A stretch of 58,060 nt of DNA from Bacillota bacterium (GTDB lineage Bacteria; Planctomycetota; UBA8108; UBA1146): assembly GCA_003973385.1 (NCBI GenBank), contig QNYK01000057.1, forward strand, positions 1-58,060. Reading direction: 5' to 3'. Under the pieces are notes generated by a model, which had not been told where the DNA came from, did not search any database, and worked only from the letters and a program-made list of their open reading frames with translations. A program made the position numbers and the translations under genes. This document shows positions 9,663 through 18,020 of this stretch, piece after piece. Positions within the stretch are counted from its first letter, which is position 1. Each line of letters starts with the position of its first letter.

Positions 9663-10396
9663 TACCCCCCCTGCCAGTTCGAGATCAGATCCTCGTAGGA
9701 TTCTTCAGACGAATGACCGGACGATCCGTGACTCCAGATGTCGAACTCCCTGGTGTTCTGCGGACCGGTCCCGATGGTTCCCTCGCCTACATCCCTGGGG
9801 TCCTCGCTGTGGACCTGAACTTCATCATCCCAGTCGAGGTGCGACTCCCCGTCGCTCTGCGGGCTATATCCGGAATCCCCCTTGGAGACATCGTCGTAAT
9901 GAACCGGCTCACCCCAGGCATCGAGCAACTGTCTGGCAGTTTCATCTCCATCGGAAGCCGCTGAGAGTTCGTCGCTTCGGAACTGGATCATCGGCGGATC
10001 CTCGCCGATGACACGGATCTCACCGTTTGGCTTGGTCCGGGTGAGAATCAACGGCTGCGACAAGGTGAATGTCAACGCCGCTCCCCCCGTCAAGAATGAC
10101 CCCTGATCCGTGATCAGGTCATTCCCATCCAGGCCATCGGTGGGAAAGCCCCCCACCTTGGAATGGAACTGGTCGATCACCAGACTGACACGGGCAATCA
10201 GCGCCTCGGTTCGGGCGATGGAAGCTTTTTCAAGGTAACTCCCGGTACCCACGGCGAGCATCGACATGAGGAAGACGATCAGTGCGATGGTGACCATCAG
10301 TTCGACCATCGTGAAGCCTGCAACTGAAAATGGTTGCCGTTCTCCCCTGGCATGCCTGCTCGGCTCGGGACGAGGGTTACCAGTTTCCGATGTCAT
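9662..10396 (-). CDS. Type IV pilin-like protein (second in pseudopilin operon)
   Basis: This is a 244-residue pseudopilin. Its leader ends in FSVAGFTMVELMVTIALIVF, with the Gly/Phe cleavage site and Glu at +5, followed by a long N-terminal helix containing ARTEALIARV. The C-terminal half is acidic and contains PVHYDD, EFDIWSHGSSG and a Ser/Glu-rich end, resembling the C-terminus of GspG-like proteins (DLWSYGADG type). The ATG at 10396 has GAGGAG just upstream and overlaps the preceding gene by 20 bases. With the next gene upstream it makes two G-like subunits in one operon. Which one is the major pseudopilin cannot be told from sequence. Confidence 0.8.
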   Translation of the reverse strand: MTSETGNPRPEPSRHARGERQPFSVAGFTMVELMVTIALIVFLMSMLAVGTGSYLEKASIARTEALIARVSLVIDQFHSKVGGFPTDGLDGNDLITDQGSFLTGGAALTFTLSQPLILTRTKPNGEIRVIGEDPPMIQFRSDELSAASDGDETARQLLDAWGEPVHYDDVSKGDSGYSPQSDGESHLDWDDEVQVHSEDPRDVGEGTIGTGPQNTREFDIWSHGSSGHSSEESYEDLISNWQGG

Positions 10397-11036
10397 CGTA
10401 CTCCTCGCCTTCCTCGGGGATTCCAAAACAGGCCTCGTTCTCTCCATCTCGGCCCGCTGACCAGAGGTCGTAGCCAGATCTACGAATCATCCAGTCTTCC
10501 TTCACTCGTTTGGATTTATTCTCGCGGTAGATGTAAGGACTTTTCCAGGGGTCAAAGTAGAATTTTTCTACATCTGGATCGTACAGATCATCGCGGCCCA
10601 CGACCTTGTATTCGTCATCGAAGTCCTCATCGACAATCACGATCATGCCAGTATCGAGTTCGATGTAAGGGGAGTTCTTTCCGCCACGACCCTGAGGAGG
10701 TCTCTCGCCAGCGATGTTCTCGTACATCGCCGGAAATCCATTGAAATCCTCAGGATCTCCAACCTGCAGATTCCAGCCGGGGTAAACCCCCTCATCGCGG
10801 TTGTACATCTCCAGCGCATTCTTCAGGCTTGAGATGTCGTTGGCAGCTTGTGCCTCTTCCGCCTTGCGCATAGCTTGCTGAATCATCTTGGTCACCAGAG
10901 TTGAAAGCACTGCGATGATCGCAACCACGATCATCAATTCGATGAGGGTGAAACCCACATCTCTACGACGTTCATTGGAGTGCGTACCATCAAATGAAGA
11001 GTCCCCACTGCAGTTGGGGATCAACTTGAAGATCAT
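10377..11036 (-). CDS. GspG-like major pseudopilin, first gene of the operon
   Basis: This 219-residue product carries RRDVGFTLIELMIVVAIIAV, the classical prepilin signal with Glu +5. It is followed by KAEEAQAANDISSLKNALEMYNRDEGVYP, which matches the GspG pattern of a helix leading to a Y..D...YP turn. DPWKSPYIYR and YDLWSAGRDGENE match the GspG C-terminus that binds calcium (D.WG.PY and D..S.G.DG types). I chose ATG 11036, with GGAAGGGAA upstream. The longer open frame to 11189 passes through two leader hairpins and does not look like protein. No gspC, D, E, F or K homologue is present in the window. Confidence 0.85.
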   Translation of the reverse strand: MIFKLIPNCSGDSSFDGTHSNERRRDVGFTLIELMIVVAIIAVLSTLVTKMIQQAMRKAEEAQAANDISSLKNALEMYNRDEGVYPGWNLQVGDPEDFNGFPAMYENIAGERPPQGRGGKNSPYIELDTGMIVIVDEDFDDEYKVVGRDDLYDPDVEKFYFDPWKSPYIYRENKSKRVKEDWMIRRSGYDLWSAGRDGENEACFGIPEEGEEYDDIGNW

Positions 11037-11049
11037 CCGGTATTCCCTT

Positions 11050-11090
11050 CCGAGAGAATGTCGCCCTCTCGGAGTCTGGGACGAACTCCG
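11050..11090 (-). promoter_or_regulatory. Two adjoining hairpins in the pseudopilin-operon leader
   Basis: CCGAGAG (11050-11056) pairs perfectly with CTCTCGG (11066-11072), and CGGAGT (11070-11075) with ACTCCG (11085-11090). Both loops are 9 bases long. The two stems share the CGG at 11070-11072, so they cannot both form fully. On the minus strand the first stem ends immediately before the GGAAGGGAA ribosome-binding site of the first pseudopilin gene. An attenuator or translation-control element is a reasonable inference; nothing shows a ligand. Confidence 0.4.
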
Positions 11091-11166
11091 AAGCTGAGGG
11101 CTCACGCCCGGCGCTATGCCGCGCGGTCCCTTCATTGTGACTGTGCAGGTGAAAGAGGCAAGCCCC

Positions 11167-11200
11167 CCTGGAACAGGTTTGGGCACCAAAACAGTCCAGG
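11167..11200 (-). terminator. Long imperfect hairpin after accC
   Basis: CCTGGA (11167-11172) pairs with TCCAGG (11195-11200), and inside them TTTGG (11178-11182) pairs with CCAAA (11186-11190) around a GCA loop, with a small internal bulge. It lies 31 bases beyond the accC stop and before the pseudopilin leader. This is the expected place for the acc terminator, but the following bases are G-rich and lack a U-run. Confidence 0.42.
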
Positions 11201-11231
11201 AGATAGCACTCGGCCAGATGGCGGCGACGGT

Positions 11232-12584
11232 TCAAGCGTCGATCATATATTCTTCGATGAAGCCTGTATCGAGGTTGCCCTTGACGAAGTGGAAGTGATT
11301 CAGGACCTCTCGATAGAATGGAATCGTCGTGTGGATACCTTCGATCACGAACTCGTCGAGAGCCCTGAGCATCGTGCGAATCGCCTCCTCGCGGGTTTCT
11401 CTGTGTACGATCAATTTTCCCAGCAGGGAGTCGTAGGTGCTCGGGACGGTATAGCCGGCATAGACATGGGAATCAAAGCGAACTCCCATACCCCCGGGAA
11501 CCCTCATCTGCGTGATCATGCCAGGCGATGGCGAGAAGCCGTTCGCCGGATTTTCAGCATTGATCCGGCACTCGATACAATGGCCCTGGATCCGTACATC
11601 CTCCTGTCGATACCGAAGTGGCGATCCAGCAGCGATCCTGATCTGTTCCTGGAGAAGATCGATCCCCGTCACCATCTCTGTCACTGGATGCTCCACCTGG
11701 ATCCTCGTGTTCATCTCGATGAAGTAGTAGTTCCCATCGGGGTCGAGCAAATACTCGATGGTACCTGCGCCCCGATAGCCTGCTGCGAGGGTCAACTCCT
11801 TGGCACTTGTTCCCATCCGTAATCTGAGATCATCGTCGACCGCAGGAGACGGACTCTCTTCCATCAACTTCTGATGTCGCCGCTGAAGAGAACAATCTCT
11901 CTCTCCGAGTTGGATGACACTTCCGTACGAATCTGCCATCACCTGGATCTCGACATGACGCGGTTTCTCGATGTATTTCTCCATGTACACGTCTGAGTTC
12001 TTGAAGGCAATTTCCGCCTCGCTTCTGGCAGCCTGAAATGCACCTGAAAGGGTCGACTCATCCGTGGCTACCCGCATTCCTCTACCTCCGCCGCCCGCGA
12101 CAGCCTTGATCAGCACCGGATAGCCGATCTCCCGGGCCACTGCTTTCGCCAGTTCCTCATCGGAGATCACTCCCTCGGAGCCAGGTACCACGGGGACTCC
12201 GACCTTCAGCGCCAGTTCTCTTGCCGCGGCCTTGTCGCCGAGTTGCCGGATATTCTCGACGGTCGGACCGATGAACTGGATCCTGCAGGACTGGCAAATT
12301 TCTGCAAACTGAGGATTCTCGGACAGGAACCCGTAACCCGGATGGATCGCCTCCACATCTGAGATTTCTGCAGCAGCGATGATCTTTGAAATATCAAGGT
12401 ATGAATTCTCACTCGGAGCAGGACCGATACAGATCTTTTCATCTGCAAGATCGAGGTAAGCAGCACCACGATCTGCTTCCGAGTAGACCACCACCGACTC
12501 GATATCGAGTTCGCGGCAGGCGCGAATGATTCGAAGAGCTATTTCGCCACGATTGGCAACCAGGATTCTAGAAAATGGTTTCAT
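11232..12584 (-). CDS. accC: Acetyl-CoA carboxylase, biotin carboxylase subunit
   Basis: AccC carboxylates the biotin on AccB using ATP and bicarbonate, the first half of malonyl-CoA formation for fatty-acid synthesis. The 450-residue product matches family length. Visible features are the N-terminal [20 protein letters not shown], the [15 protein letters not shown] block, the ATP-grasp glycine loop [37 protein letters not shown], the metal/catalytic stretch [16 protein letters not shown] and the C-terminal GKLIVH. It starts 15 bases after the accB stop, so the two form the usual accB-accC operon. The carboxyltransferase genes accA and accD are not in the window. Confidence 0.96.
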   Translation of the reverse strand: MKPFSRILVANRGEIALRIIRACRELDIESVVVYSEADRGAAYLDLADEKICIGPAPSENSYLDISKIIAAAEISDVEAIHPGYGFLSENPQFAEICQSCRIQFIGPTVENIRQLGDKAAARELALKVGVPVVPGSEGVISDEELAKAVAREIGYPVLIKAVAGGGGRGMRVATDESTLSGAFQAARSEAEIAFKNSDVYMEKYIEKPRHVEIQVMADSYGSVIQLGERDCSLQRRHQKLMEESPSPAVDDDLRLRMGTSAKELTLAAGYRGAGTIEYLLDPDGNYYFIEMNTRIQVEHPVTEMVTGIDLLQEQIRIAAGSPLRYRQEDVRIQGHCIECRINAENPANGFSPSPGMITQMRVPGGMGVRFDSHVYAGYTVPSTYDSLLGKLIVHRETREEAIRTMLRALDEFVIEGIHTTIPFYREVLNHFHFVKGNLDTGFIEEYMIDA

Positions 12585-12599
12585 CCGCTCAACTCGATC

Positions 12600-13052
12600 T
12601 CAGGAGAAGAGAAACAGGGGTTGGCCGTACTCGACGGGCTTGCCATCATCGACGAGAACCGACGCCACGACTCCGGCTCGGTCTGACTTGACCTCGTTCA
12701 TCACCTTCATCGCCTCGACGATACACAGCACCTGTCCCTCCTGTATCTGATCACCGACCTCCACAAATGGCTCCGTTCCGGGACCGGGCGAGCGAAAAAA
12801 GGTACCCACCATCGGGGATTGTATCGTCAGTTCCGGGTCGATGCCGGGCTCTGATGCCATCACCTCACCCTGCGCAGCGGAGCTCCCGGGTGGCGTCCCG
12901 GCAGCGGGTATCGTTGTCATCGAGACGACCTCACGAGTCGATTCAGGCCGCTTGCGAAGCCGGATTCGTTGATCTCCATCGACCACTTCCAACTCCTCGA
13001 GTTGGTTGCGATCCATCAGTTCAATCAATTCCTTGAGGCGTGAGGTTTCCAC
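12600..13052 (-). CDS. accB: Biotin carboxyl carrier protein
   Basis: AccB carries the biotin arm between biotin carboxylase and carboxyltransferase. The 150-residue protein has an N-terminal helix (LKELIELMDRNQLEELEV), a flexible Pro/Ala/Gly linker, and a C-terminal biotinyl domain. That domain includes the thumb-bearing SPMVGTFFRSPGPGTEPFVEVG and the biotinylation motif EAMKVMNEV, whose Lys is about residue 116. The start is GTG 13052 with GGAAG about 8 bases upstream. It is followed at once by accC. The 245 bases upstream are shared with a divergent rluA-type gene and contain two inverted repeats. Confidence 0.95.
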   Translation of the reverse strand: METSRLKELIELMDRNQLEELEVVDGDQRIRLRKRPESTREVVSMTTIPAAGTPPGSSAAQGEVMASEPGIDPELTIQSPMVGTFFRSPGPGTEPFVEVGDQIQEGQVLCIVEAMKVMNEVKSDRAGVVASVLVDDGKPVEYGQPLFLFS

Positions 13053-13297
13053 GATTGGCTTCCGGTCATGCTGGGAGTCCTCTACTGGCAGAACTCAGAT
13101 GGAGGGGCTCACTCACCCCGACCCCGTGGATGTTAGGGATCCACCCGGGAGCGGTCAAGTCTGCCCGCATTACTGGCACACCGATGTCGTTACCCTAAAA
13201 TGCAGATCCTGTGGCTCACTCCACAGTGGAGCCCCGAGGTCTCTACCTACCTCCGGAAACTGGATCCGGGGTTCGCGCAGGTCAGATACTAGAAATT
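13053..13297. promoter_or_regulatory. accB/rluA-family divergent region with two inverted repeats
   Basis: GTGGAT-GTTAGGG-ATCCAC (13126-13144) is a perfect 6-bp-arm inverted repeat, and CTCCAC-A-GTGGAG (13219-13231) is a 13-base palindrome. A TAAAAT hexamer lies at 13194-13199, but no good -35 precedes it. Promoters for both directions must lie here. The palindrome would be inside the coding region only if the pseudouridine synthase began at GTG 13211, which I consider less likely. Confidence 0.35.
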
Positions 13298-14374
13298 ATG
13301 AAAATGGAACTCACCCCAGGCAGAGATCTCTCCCGACCGCCACAATCGGCCCGCTTCAGGGTCCGACAGAAGCAGCGAAACCGCCTGGATCTGTGGCTTC
13401 AGGCGCGCCTCGGCTGGAGTTCTCGCAGCAAGATCCAGAAACTGATCTCGCTCGGTCGGGTTCTCCTCAACGGATCCACAGCCAGACCCTCGACTCGAGT
13501 CCATCGCAATGACGAGGTCGAGGTGATGCTCGAGACCGGTTCCGAGACGGATCTTCCCTCCGATCGGCTGCCAGTGTTGCAAGAGGACCCGTGGATCCTG
13601 GTCGTCGACAAACCCTCAGGGATGCTGGTGCATCCGGTTGGCAAGACCCACTCAGGTACCGTCATCGATGCACTGCATCGGCAGTGGCGAGCCCCCAATG
13701 AGCGATCCGCGCGACAGGTGATCCCGCGCCTGTGCCACCGCCTCGATCGGGAAACCTCAGGATTATTACTGCTGACGAAGACCGTTGAAGCGAGAAGGCA
13801 ACTTCAGGAGTTCTTCGAGAAGGACCTGGTTCAGAAGGCATACCTCGCTGTCGTCGAAGGAGTCCCGGAATTCGAGTCCTTCGAGATCGATGCTGGTATT
13901 TCGGCACACATCGATCGTAGCCGACACCGGGACCATCGCCTTGCCCGAGCGGATGATGTCGCGGGAAAACCATCTCTCACCCGCTTTCAGATTCTCGCAG
14001 TTGGAGATGGCATCTCGGTTCTTCTGTGCAAGCCCATCACCGGTCGGCAAAATCAGATTCGTGTCCATCTGCAGGTCGCAGGACACCCGATCCTCGGCGA
14101 TCAAGGCTACGGTCAGACGCAACAGTCCTTGCATGATCGTGGCGGCCGACTGCCCGAGCAGATCCCGTATCCAGAGCGAGCGCTACTCCACAGCTTCCAG
14201 TTGCGCTTCCCGCACCCCGTCTGGAAATTACCTACCGAGGTCCGGTGTCTCCCTGCGGGCGACCTGGCACCTCTGCTGGCGGATCTCGCCGTCGATCCGA
14301 CCAGGATCCCGCCGCTGGGAGCCGATCGACAAGTCGGCGGAACCGCTTGCCAAGCGGGATCTGTCGGCCCCTGA
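13298..14374 (+). CDS. RluA-family 23S rRNA pseudouridine synthase (RluD-like, with S4 domain)
   Basis: The enzyme isomerises uridine to pseudouridine in rRNA (or tRNA). An S4 RNA-binding domain spans about residues 25-90 (RLDLWLQARLGWSSRSKIQKL, GRVLLNG). The RluA catalytic domain follows, with DPWILVVDKPSGMLVHP, the catalytic block CHRLDRETSG whose Asp is about residue 150, GRQNQIRVHLQVAGHPILGDQGYG and an LHSFQLRFPHP end. ATG 13298 starts just before the S4 region. The frame is open to GTG 13211, but those residues lack family similarity. RluD would be the usual name for an S4-containing member, but the target cannot be fixed from sequence. The last 15-20 residues are Gly/Ala-rich and variable. 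Confidence 0.9.
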   Translation: MKMELTPGRDLSRPPQSARFRVRQKQRNRLDLWLQARLGWSSRSKIQKLISLGRVLLNGSTARPSTRVHRNDEVEVMLETGSETDLPSDRLPVLQEDPWILVVDKPSGMLVHPVGKTHSGTVIDALHRQWRAPNERSARQVIPRLCHRLDRETSGLLLLTKTVEARRQLQEFFEKDLVQKAYLAVVEGVPEFESFEIDAGISAHIDRSRHRDHRLARADDVAGKPSLTRFQILAVGDGISVLLCKPITGRQNQIRVHLQVAGHPILGDQGYGQTQQSLHDRGGRLPEQIPYPERALLHSFQLRFPHPVWKLPTEVRCLPAGDLAPLLADLAVDPTRIPPLGADRQVGGTACQAGSVGP

Positions 14375-14402
14375 TGGGTGACCGTGCAGAAGCCGATCAG
14401 AT

Positions 14403-14423
14403 CCGGATACTTTCAGTGTCCGG
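14403..14423 (+). terminator. Hairpin between the pseudouridine synthase gene and etfB
   Basis: CCGGATAC (14403-14410) pairs with GTGTCCGG (14416-14423), eight pairs with one G-U, around TTTCA. It lies 29 bases after the stop and 43 bases before etfB. No U-run follows, so it may be a weak terminator or an mRNA-processing hairpin. Confidence 0.4.
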
Positions 14424-14465
14424 GAGCAGTGGAAGCAAGGACCGAGAAGAGGGAGGACCTCACCG

Positions 14466-15215
14466 ATGAAGATCGCCGTGTGCATGAAGCGAGTCCCCGA
14501 TACCGCAACCCGTCTCAGTTTCGCTTCGGATGGGACCTCGATCGACACGTCCGAGGTGCAGTGGGTCATCAGTCCTTACGATGAATACGCCATCGAGGAA
14601 GCGCTTCGCATCCGTGAACAGCACGGCGATGGAACCGTGACCGTCGTCTGTGTAGGACCCGAGTCATCGACAAAGGAACTGCGGAAGGCGCTCGGCATGG
14701 GTGTCGACGACGCTGTGCTGGCCACTTCCGATGAGCCGCTCGATCCGATCCAGACTGCTCGAGCGCTTGCAGCGATTCTGTCCAAACGCGGTGACGACCT
14801 CATCTTGTTTGGCCGCCAATCGGTCGATTCTCAGGGAGCACAGGTGGGCGCCCTCGTCGCACGCCTGCTCGGCCATCCCTTCGTCAATGACATAGCAGCG
14901 ATGGCAGTGACCGATGGCATGATTCGAATCGAACGAGAAGTAGAGGGAGGTAGGGAAGTTATCGAGGGACCGCTCCCTGTCATCGTCGGTGCCGACAAGA
15001 GTCTCAACGAACCTCGCTATCCGAAACTCAAGGAGATCATGCTGGCAAAAAAGAAACCGATCGAAACGGTCCCCTGCGACGGCGGTGCGCCCTCTCTCGA
15101 GACAATTGCTCTCACACCTCCTCCGCCACGCCCGGAGGGTCGCATCATCGGTGAAGGGCCTGAAGCAGTGGAAGAACTGGTCCGGGTGTTACGCGAAGAA
15201 GCCAAGGTCATCTGA
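14466..15215 (+). CDS. etfB: Electron transfer flavoprotein, beta subunit
   Basis: EtfB pairs with EtfA to carry electrons from acyl-CoA and related dehydrogenases to the quinone pool. The N-terminus MKIAVCMKRVPDTATRLSF is the family signature (K.V.D). VQWVISPYDEYAIEEALR, VTVVCVGPESSTKELRKAL and ILFGRQSVDSQGAQVG follow, then the beta-signature region EGPLPVIVGADKSLNEPRYPKL and a C-terminal recognition-loop segment. At 249 residues it has typical length. GGAGG lies 9 bases before the ATG. etfA begins 19 bases after the stop. No dehydrogenase or ETF-quinone oxidoreductase is next to it. Confidence 0.95.
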   Translation: MKIAVCMKRVPDTATRLSFASDGTSIDTSEVQWVISPYDEYAIEEALRIREQHGDGTVTVVCVGPESSTKELRKALGMGVDDAVLATSDEPLDPIQTARALAAILSKRGDDLILFGRQSVDSQGAQVGALVARLLGHPFVNDIAAMAVTDGMIRIEREVEGGREVIEGPLPVIVGADKSLNEPRYPKLKEIMLAKKKPIETVPCDGGAPSLETIALTPPPPRPEGRIIGEGPEAVEELVRVLREEAKVI

Positions 15216-15234
15216 TGCGATCCAGGAGGAAGCC

Positions 15235-16194
15235 ATGAAGATCATCGTCTGGATCGAATTCAGTCACGGAAAGGTCAAGTCCGCCAGTCTCGAAGCTCTC
15301 GGCAGCGCCAGGACGCTGGCAGAGTCTGCCTCGGGTGAGGTGATCGCAGTGCTGTGCGGACCTGGTGCCGGTCAGGCTGCATCATCGATGGTGACCGCAG
15401 GAGCTCACCGCATCGTCACGATCGAGGGTGAGTCCCTCTCAAATTCTCATGTCGATGCCATCGCAACCGAAGTAGCTCAACTCGCCACAGCAGAGTCGGC
15501 ATCCATGTTGTTTGCTTCGGCTACTTCGGTTGGCAAGGAGGTGATCGCTCTCACCGCAGGCAGTCTGGGAACCGCGGTGGCTGCAGATTGCATCTCCATT
15601 TCGCATGAAGGAGATGCCTATTGCATCGAGCGACCCGTTTACGCGGGTAAGGCAATTCTGCGCCAGAAGGTGGTCTCTGACCCCGCTGTCATCTCGCTTC
15701 GCCCTAATTATGGAAAACAGGTTGAGCGTGAGGCTGCGACGGTGACCGATCAGCAGTCCACTGCTGATTCGGTACTGAAACGCACCGGGTTCATCGAGGG
15801 TAGCGCCGCAAAGATGGAACTGACCGAAGCTGAAATCATCGTCTCCGGCGGTCGCGGGTTGAAGAAGCCAGAGAATTTCGCCTTGCTGGAGAGCCTCGCT
15901 GATCTACTCGGGGGGGCAGTTGGAGCTTCTCGCGTTGTCGTCGATGCCGGGTGGCGTCCCCATTCCGATCAGGTGGGTCAGACGGGAAAAACGGTCAGCC
16001 CGAAGCTGTACATCGCGGTCGGTATCTCTGGAGCCATCCAGCACCTGGCGGGGATGTCCTCGTCTCGGACCATCGTCGCCATCAACAAGGATGCAGCAGC
16101 TCCCATCTTCCAGGTCGCGACATACGGCATCGTGGGAGATCTGTTCGAGGTGATCCCTCGCCTCGAATCCGAACTCAAGGCGGTTCTCCAGTGA
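15235..16194 (+). CDS. etfA: Electron transfer flavoprotein, alpha subunit
   Basis: EtfA binds the FAD of the ETF heterodimer. The product starts [23 protein letters not shown], with GGAGGAAGCC directly before the ATG at 15235; the longer frame upstream is only overlap with etfB. The N-terminal domain resembles a USP/PP-loop fold. The FAD domain carries [63 protein letters not shown] and [23 protein letters not shown], which hold the flavin. At 319 residues it matches the family. It is transcribed with etfB. Confidence 0.96.
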   Translation: MKIIVWIEFSHGKVKSASLEALGSARTLAESASGEVIAVLCGPGAGQAASSMVTAGAHRIVTIEGESLSNSHVDAIATEVAQLATAESASMLFASATSVGKEVIALTAGSLGTAVAADCISISHEGDAYCIERPVYAGKAILRQKVVSDPAVISLRPNYGKQVEREAATVTDQQSTADSVLKRTGFIEGSAAKMELTEAEIIVSGGRGLKKPENFALLESLADLLGGAVGASRVVVDAGWRPHSDQVGQTGKTVSPKLYIAVGISGAIQHLAGMSSSRTIVAINKDAAAPIFQVATYGIVGDLFEVIPRLESELKAVLQ

Positions 16195-16355
16195 CCGGGA
16201 GGACCGGCGTGAATCGTCCCTGAGGGGGCTTTCTTGCCATCCTGGAGAGTATCTGTCGCGGTCTGGCTCCGCTACCCCTTGCGGCACCATCGGCGCTGAC
16301 ATCGTATTCTTCTCGGGAGCAACCCCACTTTTGAGGGGCTCCAGGGAGGATCGAA

Positions 16356-18020
16356 GTGCACCTGATCATCGTCCAGGGACCGGGTCGAGGACAGCGGATC
16401 GTGCTCGGATCAGAGCCGGTCCACATCGGTCGTGATCCCAGTAACGATCTCATCGTCGATGACACCCGTGCGTCTCGGAAGCATGCGCAGGTGATCCCAT
16501 CCGGGGACGACAGCTGGTTGCTGAGGGATGGCGGCAGTCGTAACGGGACTCTTCTCAATGGAGAGATCATCGACCGCACCATCCTGGAAGCCGGAGATGT
16601 GATCGAGATCGGTGACTGCCGCATAGCAGTTCATGCCGTACAGGAGCACCTGAGTACTTTTTCAGTCAAGGTCGACCCGGCGAGTCTGCAGAAACAACTT
16701 CGTGACAGCGCCGCGAGCCATCAGGGGACAAAGAGCCTACAGGAGGCACTCTTCGAGGTGGGTCTACTGGCGCAGACAGATCTGCCGCCAGAGGAGCTGG
16801 TGAGACAGGTCGTCGCTGTCATCCGCAGTGGCGTGCACTTTGAATCCTGGGGCTGGATCCGCTGGGATGATGACACCGGGCCCCATGCCATAGGAGATCG
16901 CGACGGAAAGCCCCTCGATCTCGATGGTCTCGATCCAAGCCGCACTCTCATCGAAGCAGCGCGCCGCCGCCGGGAGGGGATGATCTCCTCACAGGTAGGG
17001 GAAGCGTTCGAGGCGAGCGTCTGTCTTCGCAGGAAGCAGGCACTTTCGGCCCTGTCGTTACCCCTGGCGGGCCGAGGAGAGAATGCCACGGTGCTTTACC
17101 TGGAACGGGGAACAGGCACACGACCCTTCCAGGCTGAAGAGCTCCAGTGGGTTGCGGCTGTCGCAGCCCAGCTCGCCGTGGGCCTGCAAAACTCGCGTCT
17201 CTTCGTCGAGTTACGTCAAGCCCATGACGAACTGCTGGCCAGTCGCGAGCTGTTGTCGCGTCAGGAGAAGATGGCGGCGATCGGCCGCCTGGCGAGCGGA
17301 TTCGCCCATGATCTCAACAACCCGCTCGCATCGGTGATCGGATTCCTGCAACTGGCCAGTCGCTCGATCGAGTCGAGCGGCGACGACTCATCTACAGTGA
17401 AACACCTTCAACGCGCCCAGGATGCTGCGGATTTCTGCCGTGCGCTGTGTCGAAACCTGCTGGCATTCGCCCGAACTCGCCCGTTCAAACCAGGCAGCGA
17501 GGCCCCCTTCCCCATCGCAGAGGCGATCGAAGGAACTCTCGCCATCTGTCAGGCGAGATTGCGAGATGCAGGAGTCACGACCGAAATCGATCTGGAGAAA
17601 GACCTGGTGCTGACCGGCGATGCCACTGCCCTCCAGCAGGTGATCATGAATCTGGTTCTCAACAGCGCCGATGCAGTGCGTGAATCGGGGCAGGGCACGA
17701 CAATCACGATCCAGGGCAGAAAATGTCCCGACGGTGGTATCGAACTCCTCATCGAGGACGACGGTCCCGGCATGCCTCCCGAGGTCGCAGCGCGGGCTTT
17801 CGACCCGTTATTCACGACAAAGGAAGCAGATCGTGGCAGCGGCCTCGGTCTCTTTGTGGTCAAGCGAATCGTCGACGGAGCTGGTGGCGAGATCGAACTC
17901 GATACCCGGCCGGGAGCGGGCACAAGGTTCCGCGTCTCGATTCCTGACGCGCTCGCTCAACTCGGCAGTGAAGAGATCGACCCGATGCAGATCTCCAGCG
18001 ACTGGCAGGAAACAACCTGA
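16356..18020 (+). CDS. FHA-GAF sensor histidine kinase
   Basis: This is a soluble 554-residue kinase that should sense a phosphoprotein or small ligand and phosphorylate the regulator encoded next. Residues 1-95 form an FHA domain (HIGRDPSNDLIVDD, ASRKHAQV, RDGGSRNGTLLNG), which binds phosphothreonine peptides. A GAF-type domain covers about 140-285 (ALSLPLAGRGENATVLYLERG, AAVAAQLAVGLQNSRL). HisKA follows with EKMAAIGRLASGFAHDLNNP, the phospho-acceptor His being residue 318, of the NtrB-like AHDLNNP type. The ATPase end has IMNLVLNSADAV, EDDGPGMPP and GSGLGLFVVKRI. The start is GTG 16356 with GGGAGGA upstream. No membrane segment is visible. It overlaps the regulator gene (TGATG). Confidence 0.93.
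   Translation: MHLIIVQGPGRGQRIVLGSEPVHIGRDPSNDLIVDDTRASRKHAQVIPSGDDSWLLRDGGSRNGTLLNGEIIDRTILEAGDVIEIGDCRIAVHAVQEHLSTFSVKVDPASLQKQLRDSAASHQGTKSLQEALFEVGLLAQTDLPPEELVRQVVAVIRSGVHFESWGWIRWDDDTGPHAIGDRDGKPLDLDGLDPSRTLIEAARRRREGMISSQVGEAFEASVCLRRKQALSALSLPLAGRGENATVLYLERGTGTRPFQAEELQWVAAVAAQLAVGLQNSRLFVELRQAHDELLASRELLSRQEKMAAIGRLASGFAHDLNNPLASVIGFLQLASRSIESSGDDSSTVKHLQRAQDAADFCRALCRNLLAFARTRPFKPGSEAPFPIAEAIEGTLAICQARLRDAGVTTEIDLEKDLVLTGDATALQQVIMNLVLNSADAVRESGQGTTITIQGRKCPDGGIELLIEDDGPGMPPEVAARAFDPLFTTKEADRGSGLGLFVVKRIVDGAGGEIELDTRPGAGTRFRVSIPDALAQLGSEEIDPMQISSDWQETT

Noticed and set aside
13006-13512. Plus-strand reading frame with a C/H-rich stretch resembling a zinc ribbon
   Set aside because: It spans the accB start and the rluA-family gene in another frame, has no ribosome-binding site and no further family signal.
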